Assembly: GCF_001662485.1 (NCBI RefSeq)
Contig: NZ_JMTM01000053.1
Coordinates: forward strand, 186,001-250,000
Reading direction: 5' to 3'
Length of the DNA: 64,000 bases
DNA from: Flavobacterium succinicans
GTDB taxonomy: Bacteria; Bacteroidota; Bacteroidia; Flavobacteriales; Flavobacteriaceae
In this document: in pieces, positions 59,228 through 64,000 of the stretch
How positions within the stretch are numbered: position 1 is the first letter of the stretch
Layout: every line of letters starts with the position of its first letter
Made by a program: the position numbers and the translations under genes
Notes under the pieces: generated by a model
Seen by the model: the letters and a program-made list of their open reading frames with translations, nothing else
Told to the model about the DNA's origin: nothing
The model's database searches: none

Positions 59228-60598
59228 TTAATTCCAACCACCTCCCAAGGATTTGTATAATTGAACCATAGCAACTAGTTGTCTTTGTGATAGTTGTGAC
59301 AAACTAATTTCTGCATCAAATAACGAACGTTGTACATCCAATACTTCTAAATACGAAACATAACCATTATAATATCTCGCATAGGATAATTCATAATTCT
59401 TTTTTGCAGCAGCGACCTGACGGCTTCTTGCTTCATATTCCTCTTTTAAAGTGGAAGCATTTTGAATCGCATTTTCTACTTCGGCAATAGCAACTAAATA
59501 CGTTTTCTCATAACTAATTTTAGATTGTTCTGCCAATTGTCTATTGATTTCGACACGTCTTTTATTTTTTCCAAATTGAAACAATGGCCCAGTTATACCA
59601 ACAGAAGCATTATCTCTATAAGAACCATCATTAAACAAATCGCCAATTTTTGGAGTCGCTAATCCTGCGAAAGCTGCAATATTAAAAGATGGAAAACGCA
59701 TCGCTTGCGCCACTCCAATTCTTTCATGAGCCGCAATGTATTGCAATTCTGCTCTTTTTACATCGGGACGATTTTGTAACAATGATGATGGAATGGCAGT
59801 AGGCAAATCGGTTACCATCAATTGATCTTTATTCATCTTACCTCGTTCAATCGGACCCGGTATTTGACCAATTAAAATAGAGATGGTGTTCTCTAATACC
59901 GTGATTTGTCTTTTAATATTAGGCAAAGCCGCCTCAGCAATGGCTACTTGTTGTTCGATTTGCACTTTATCCAATTCAGAAGTATACCCGCTCTTGAAAC
60001 GATCTGAAATGATTACGTAAGAATCCTGACGTGTCTTTAGAGTTTGCTTTGTGATTTCTAACTGATTGTCTAAATCTCTTAATTGAAAATAAGCGGTGGC
60101 AATATCGCTAACAATTCCAGCCATAACCGTTTTTCGAGCTTCTTCAGTTGCCAACAATTCATTTTGAACGGCTCTATTTTCGTGGCGCAATTTACCCCAG
60201 AAATCAATTTCCCAGGACATATTCCCTATTAATGATGAATTTTGAATAAAGTTTTGAGCCGTATTAGCTCCAGCACTGTACTGAAAAGAAGGAAAAACAT
60301 TGGCCTTAGTAAATCCTAAATTGGCTTTGGCTTGCTCTAAACGAGAAACCGCGGTTCTTAAATCAAAATTGTTTTCAATGCCTTTGTTAATCAAATTTTT
60401 TAGTACCTCATCATTAAAGATGTCAAACCATTTTACATTTAAAATAGTCTTGGTAGTATCTGCATTTTTTGCATATTGAAATTTGCTTGCTGCATTTTCC
60501 TGAAATTCGGGAGCTTTATATTTCGGACCCACCAAACAACTAGTAGGCAATAATGCCAATACCACAAGTAGGGCGCCAAATTTTAATTTATTCTTCAT
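59228..60598 (-). CDS. Outer-membrane efflux lipoprotein (OprM/TolC family)
   Basis: About 456 residues from ATG 60598, which gives the lipoprotein signal MKNKLKFGALLVVLALLPTSC (lipobox LPTSC). Two repeats of the outer-membrane efflux protein domain follow (about 60-245 and 260-450), with long helical segments such as NFDLRTAVSRLEQAKANLGFTKANVFPSF and RYYNGYVSYLEVLDVQRSLFDAEISLSQ. It forms the trimeric exit duct of the RND pump. The gene start overlaps the end of the pump gene by 11 nt. Confidence 0.93.
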   Translation of the reverse strand: MKNKLKFGALLVVLALLPTSCLVGPKYKAPEFQENAASKFQYAKNADTTKTILNVKWFDIFNDEVLKNLINKGIENNFDLRTAVSRLEQAKANLGFTKANVFPSFQYSAGANTAQNFIQNSSLIGNMSWEIDFWGKLRHENRAVQNELLATEEARKTVMAGIVSDIATAYFQLRDLDNQLEITKQTLKTRQDSYVIISDRFKSGYTSELDKVQIEQQVAIAEAALPNIKRQITVLENTISILIGQIPGPIERGKMNKDQLMVTDLPTAIPSSLLQNRPDVKRAELQYIAAHERIGVAQAMRFPSFNIAAFAGLATPKIGDLFNDGSYRDNASVGITGPLFQFGKNKRRVEINRQLAEQSKISYEKTYLVAIAEVENAIQNASTLKEEYEARSRQVAAAKKNYELSYARYYNGYVSYLEVLDVQRSLFDAEISLSQLSQRQLVAMVQLYKSLGGGWN

Positions 60599-63500
60599 GA
60601 CTGATAGATTTTGTAGATTCAACCGCATTTTCTTGATGTTTCTTTTTACCAACTCTTTCCACAAAAACGAATAAGACTGGAATAAAACATACCCCCATAA
60701 TTGTAGCCACTAGCATTCCACTAAACACCGTCATTCCCATTACTTTTCTGGCCTGTGCCCCCGCTCCAGAAGCAGTCAACAAAGGAACAACACCTAAAAT
60801 AAAGGCAAAAGCCGTCATCAAAATTGGTCGAAATCGCAACTTAGCAGCGGTCAAAGCAGCTTCCACCAATGGCACTCCTTTTTCGTATTCGGCTTTGGCG
60901 AACTCTACAATAAGAATAGCATTTTTGGCTGCTAATCCAATAAGCATTACCAATCCAATCTGAGCAAAAACATTGTTCACATAATCAGGACTAAATAACT
61001 TACAGAGATATAATCCCAAAAAGGCTCCAAAAACAGCAAAAGGTGTTCCTAACAATACACTAAAGGGTAATTTCCAGCTTTCGTATTGGGCTGCTAAGAT
61101 CAAGAATACGAACAAAATAGCCATGATAAAAACGGTAGCACCTTTTCCCTCGGCTTGTTTTTCTTGATAACTCATAGCCGACCATTGATAGCCCATGTCG
61201 GTAGGTAGTACTTTTAAAGCCGTTTCTTCTAGCGCTACTCTAGCCTCAGAAGAGGTGTATCCTGGAGCAGGTGATCCACCAATTTCTGCAGATCTATACA
61301 AGTTAAAACGAGTCGTAAACTCAGGGCCACTCTCCTTTTTGATGGTAGCAATACTCGAAATAGGGATCATAATATTGTCTTTACTTCGAACAAATATTTT
61401 ATTAATATCTTCGGGATTTAGTGTAAAACTTGGAGCAGCCTGAATCAATACAATATATTGACGCCCAAATCGGTTGAACTCATTGACATATTGCCCTCCT
61501 AAACTGGCTCCAATGGCTAAATTAACCTCTGAAAGAGACAAATTCAATTCGGTTACTTTGTCCCGATCAATATCCAAACTAATTTGAGGAACATAAGGAT
61601 TAAAGGTCGTTCTCACGCTTCCAATTTCAGGTCGTTTTCTAGCCTCAGCCATAAAACGTTGGGCATTTTCAAACAAATACTGTGGTGTTTTCCCAGCTCT
61701 GTCTTGTAACATCATCGAAAAACCAGCTGCATTTCCGATACCACTAATTGGTGGTGGTCCAAACGCAAAAGCTGTCGCTTCTGGAACGGCATAAACCAAC
61801 TTACCATTTATTTCTTGAATAATTTTAAAGACATCCTTGTCTCTTTTTTTCCATTCTTTTAAGGAAATGAAAAAGAAGCCGTTATTGGTAGCCATCGAAT
61901 TTTTCAATAAACTATAGCCTGATACCGTAGTGTAATATTCGATCCCTTCAATTGAACCTAAAATACCTTCAATTTTTTTACAAACCGCTTCAGTTCTATG
62001 TAAAGAAGAGGCACCCGGTAATTCAACATTGACAAACAAATATCCTTGATCTTCTTCGGGTACAAATCCTGACGGAATTTTACTACCCAATATTGCAATA
62101 GCTCCTATCATTATTCCAATAAAAATAAAACTACGAACCGTTTTTTTGATTAAGAATGCGGTAAATCCAGTATATTTATTGGTAAATGATTCGAATTTTT
62201 GATTGAATGCCTTAAAGAATTTTCCTAACCATCCTTTTGGTTCTTGATTTGGCTTCAATAAAATAGAACACAAGGCAGGACTAAGCGTAAGTGCACTAAT
62301 CGCAGAGAAAATTACTGATATTGCAATGGTTATTGCGAATTGTTGGTACAAACGCCCTGTAATCCCTGGAGTCATGGCAACAGGAATAAATACCGCGGTC
62401 AAAACCACTGCAATAGCAATTACTGGACCTGAAACTTCTTTCATGGCCTTGTTGGTCGCTTCTCGTGGAGACAACCCATGTTCGATATGATGCATCACTG
62501 CCTCTACCACTACAATGGCATCATCGACCACAATCCCGATGGCTAACACCAAACCTAAAAGCGATAAAACGTTGATTGAAAATCCGAGTAGCGGAAACAA
62601 CATAAATACCCCAATTAAAGATACCGGTACGGTAAGCAAAGGAATAATAGTAGCTCTCCAGTTTTGTAAAAAGATAAAAACTACAATAATCACCAAAAAT
62701 ATCGCCTCTAAAAGCGTGTGCATGATTTCACTTATCCCTTCAGTAATCGCCAAAGTAGTATCCAATGAAGTGTGGTAAGTTAAATCTTGAGGGAATTTTT
62801 TACTCAATTCCTCCATTGTTTTCTTTGCCTCGGCAGCTACTTCAAGTGCATTAGATCCTGGCATTTGTTTGATACCAATGGTTCCAGCAGGTTTCCCATT
62901 TAAAGCGCCTTTTGAAGCATAACTTTCGGTTCCTAAAGCAACGGTCGCTACGTCTTTTAGTCGCACTTGTTGATTACCAATATTTGATTTTAGAATAATA
63001 TTTTCAAAATCTTTAATATCAACCAAACGATCTTTTAGTGTTACGTTGTAGGTAAACTCGTTTCCATCTTCTGCGGGTGGCGCACCAAATTTTCCTCCGG
63101 GCGCAATCGAGTTTTGATCCTTAATCGCACTCATAATATCCGGGATGGTCAATTTGTATTTGGCCAAAATATCGGGCTTCACCCAAATACGCATCGCATA
63201 ATTACTTCCTCCAAAAATTACTACTTCACCCACCCCTTTGATTCTAGATAAAGCATCTACGATATTGATATTGGCATAATTCGTTAAAAAGTCGGAACTA
63301 TAGGTGTTATTTGGAGAAGAAAGTGAGAACAGAAGTAACGGCATCGACAGTGACTTTTTGGTCGTAACTCCCGTATTTTTAACATCAACTGGCAAAGTCG
63401 AGGTGGCTGAAGCCACACGGTTTTGGGTCAACATCGTAGCATTATCCAAATCGGTTCCCATGTCAAAGGTTACCGACAAAGACATACTTCCGTCACCTGT

Positions 63501-63746
63501 ATTGGTAGACTGCATGTACAACATGTTTTCTACACCATTTACTTTTTGTTCGATTGGAGTGGCAACGGCTTGTTCTACGTTTAACGCGTTAGCACCTCGA
63601 TAACTGGTTTGAATTTGAACCACTGGTGGCGCAATTTCAGGGTATTGTGCAATTGGGGTCTCTAGAATTGATAGCCCCCCAATTATTACCATAAAAATGG
63701 ACAAAACTATGGCTACAATGGGCCTTCTTACAAAAAAATTATCCAT
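60588..63746 (-). CDS. RND multidrug efflux pump, HAE1 family
   Basis: Inner-membrane proton-driven exporter of 1052 residues, homologous to AcrB. MDNFFVRRPIVAIVLSIFMVI is the usual start. Twelve membrane helices in two halves flank two large periplasmic loops. The proton-relay Asp pair is in GIVVDDAIVVVEAVMHHIEHG, and GLAAKNAILIVEFAKAEYE with the relay Lys lies in the second half. FVPEEDQGYLFVNVELPGASS and PPPISGIGNAAGFSMMLQDRAG are HAE1-typical. The adaptor gene ends 2 nt upstream. The substrates cannot be told from sequence. Confidence 0.97.
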   Translation of the reverse strand: MDNFFVRRPIVAIVLSIFMVIIGGLSILETPIAQYPEIAPPVVQIQTSYRGANALNVEQAVATPIEQKVNGVENMLYMQSTNTGDGSMSLSVTFDMGTDLDNATMLTQNRVASATSTLPVDVKNTGVTTKKSLSMPLLLFSLSSPNNTYSSDFLTNYANINIVDALSRIKGVGEVVIFGGSNYAMRIWVKPDILAKYKLTIPDIMSAIKDQNSIAPGGKFGAPPAEDGNEFTYNVTLKDRLVDIKDFENIILKSNIGNQQVRLKDVATVALGTESYASKGALNGKPAGTIGIKQMPGSNALEVAAEAKKTMEELSKKFPQDLTYHTSLDTTLAITEGISEIMHTLLEAIFLVIIVVFIFLQNWRATIIPLLTVPVSLIGVFMLFPLLGFSINVLSLLGLVLAIGIVVDDAIVVVEAVMHHIEHGLSPREATNKAMKEVSGPVIAIAVVLTAVFIPVAMTPGITGRLYQQFAITIAISVIFSAISALTLSPALCSILLKPNQEPKGWLGKFFKAFNQKFESFTNKYTGFTAFLIKKTVRSFIFIGIMIGAIAILGSKIPSGFVPEEDQGYLFVNVELPGASSLHRTEAVCKKIEGILGSIEGIEYYTTVSGYSLLKNSMATNNGFFFISLKEWKKRDKDVFKIIQEINGKLVYAVPEATAFAFGPPPISGIGNAAGFSMMLQDRAGKTPQYLFENAQRFMAEARKRPEIGSVRTTFNPYVPQISLDIDRDKVTELNLSLSEVNLAIGASLGGQYVNEFNRFGRQYIVLIQAAPSFTLNPEDINKIFVRSKDNIMIPISSIATIKKESGPEFTTRFNLYRSAEIGGSPAPGYTSSEARVALEETALKVLPTDMGYQWSAMSYQEKQAEGKGATVFIMAILFVFLILAAQYESWKLPFSVLLGTPFAVFGAFLGLYLCKLFSPDYVNNVFAQIGLVMLIGLAAKNAILIVEFAKAEYEKGVPLVEAALTAAKLRFRPILMTAFAFILGVVPLLTASGAGAQARKVMGMTVFSGMLVATIMGVCFIPVLFVFVERVGKKKHQENAVESTKSISHEE

Positions 63747-63748
63747 GA

Positions 63749-64000
63749 TTATTTCGCTTTTTTATCTACTGTTGCAAAAGGAACAGGAGTTACTACTGAG
63801 CCGGGCTGAATAAACATACTTCCTGTTATTGCTACTCTATCTCCTACATTGATACCTTTAGTGATTACCCAATCATCTCCTACTTTGGTGCCTACTTCCA
63901 CAATACGAACTTGAATTTTATTTTCTTTATCAATAACTAATACTTGATAAATTCCTTGTAATTCGGTCACTGCTTTTTGAGGAATTGCAATGGCGTTTCG
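63749..64000 (-). CDS. RND efflux periplasmic adaptor, C-terminal part (runs off the window)
   Basis: The frame is open to the window edge; 83 residues are visible. RNAIAIPQKAVTELQGIYQVLVIDKENKIQVRIVEVG and GDRVAITGSMFIQPGSVVTPV are the beta-barrel and membrane-proximal parts of a membrane-fusion protein of the AcrA type. It is the first visible gene of the operon adaptor-pump-outer-membrane factor; the stop codon lies 2 nt before the pump start. The N-terminal lipoyl and helical domains are outside the window. Confidence 0.93.
   Translation of the reverse strand, partial: RNAIAIPQKAVTELQGIYQVLVIDKENKIQVRIVEVGTKVGDDWVITKGINVGDRVAITGSMFIQPGSVVTPVPFATVDKKAK

Overview
The window is AT-rich chromosomal DNA from a member of the Bacteroidota, most probably Flavobacterium or a close relative. 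The evidence is the gene content: Oar-type TonB receptor, OlsF-like acyltransferase, IPExxxVDY and DUF4286 proteins, GlyQS-type glycyl-tRNA synthetase. Starts lack Shine-Dalgarno sequences, and many genes have the Bacteroidota promoter motif TAnnTTTG a short way upstream of the ATG. No rRNA, tRNA, CRISPR, insertion sequence or prophage was found. The window begins inside rnc and ends inside an efflux adaptor gene.

Layout. 1-6.8 kb: rnc end, an IPExxxVDY protein, pyk, a Bax inhibitor-1 family protein, Mn-type sodA, comF and glyS. 7.0-11.2 kb: a regulatory island with a LytTR regulator, a secreted 79-residue protein carrying three identical 14-residue repeats, a lipoprotein-anchored TPR histidine kinase and its response regulator. 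11-19.5 kb: OlsF-like acyltransferase, xth, OmpA lipoprotein, Tas-like aldo/keto reductase, PAS protein, dinB, rlpA and a small membrane protein. 19.5-26.3 kb: two separately transcribed TonB-dependent receptors with the same upstream control element. 26.6-34.2 kb: pgi, an M23 peptidase, kynA, a DUF3108 protein, a candidate small RNA, hppD and hmgA (tryptophan and tyrosine breakdown). 34.3-48 kb: patatin/outer-membrane-barrel protein, uvrC, AspA-type hydrolase, PLP decarboxylase with 5-FTHF cyclo-ligase, a GT51 transglycosylase, TM2 protein, 2-hydroxyacid dehydrogenase, nhaA, DUF4349 lipoprotein and proC. 48-59 kb: mgtE-rsmA, DUF4286, TPR protein, serS, a secreted DinB-fold protein, DMP19-like protein, a 56-residue basic protein with a CDGSH protein, metG and a bacilliredoxin. 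59.2-64 kb: an RND efflux operon (adaptor, pump, outer-membrane factor).

Most of the window is ordinary housekeeping. The best candidates for something undescribed are: (1) the 7-11 kb cassette, which looks like a peptide-signalling module because the three repeats of the secreted protein differ only at synonymous sites and a 21-bp-spaced direct repeat of the kind bound by LytTR proteins lies just upstream; (2) the identical 19-nt TTAACA-type direct repeat at identical spacing from the -7 element in front of both TonB receptors; (3) a dispersed repeat with fixed flanks and loop but a completely different, still perfectly paired stem in its two copies; and (4) a compact promoter-hairpin-hairpin-terminator unit at 31.45-31.57 kb that looks like a small RNA gene.
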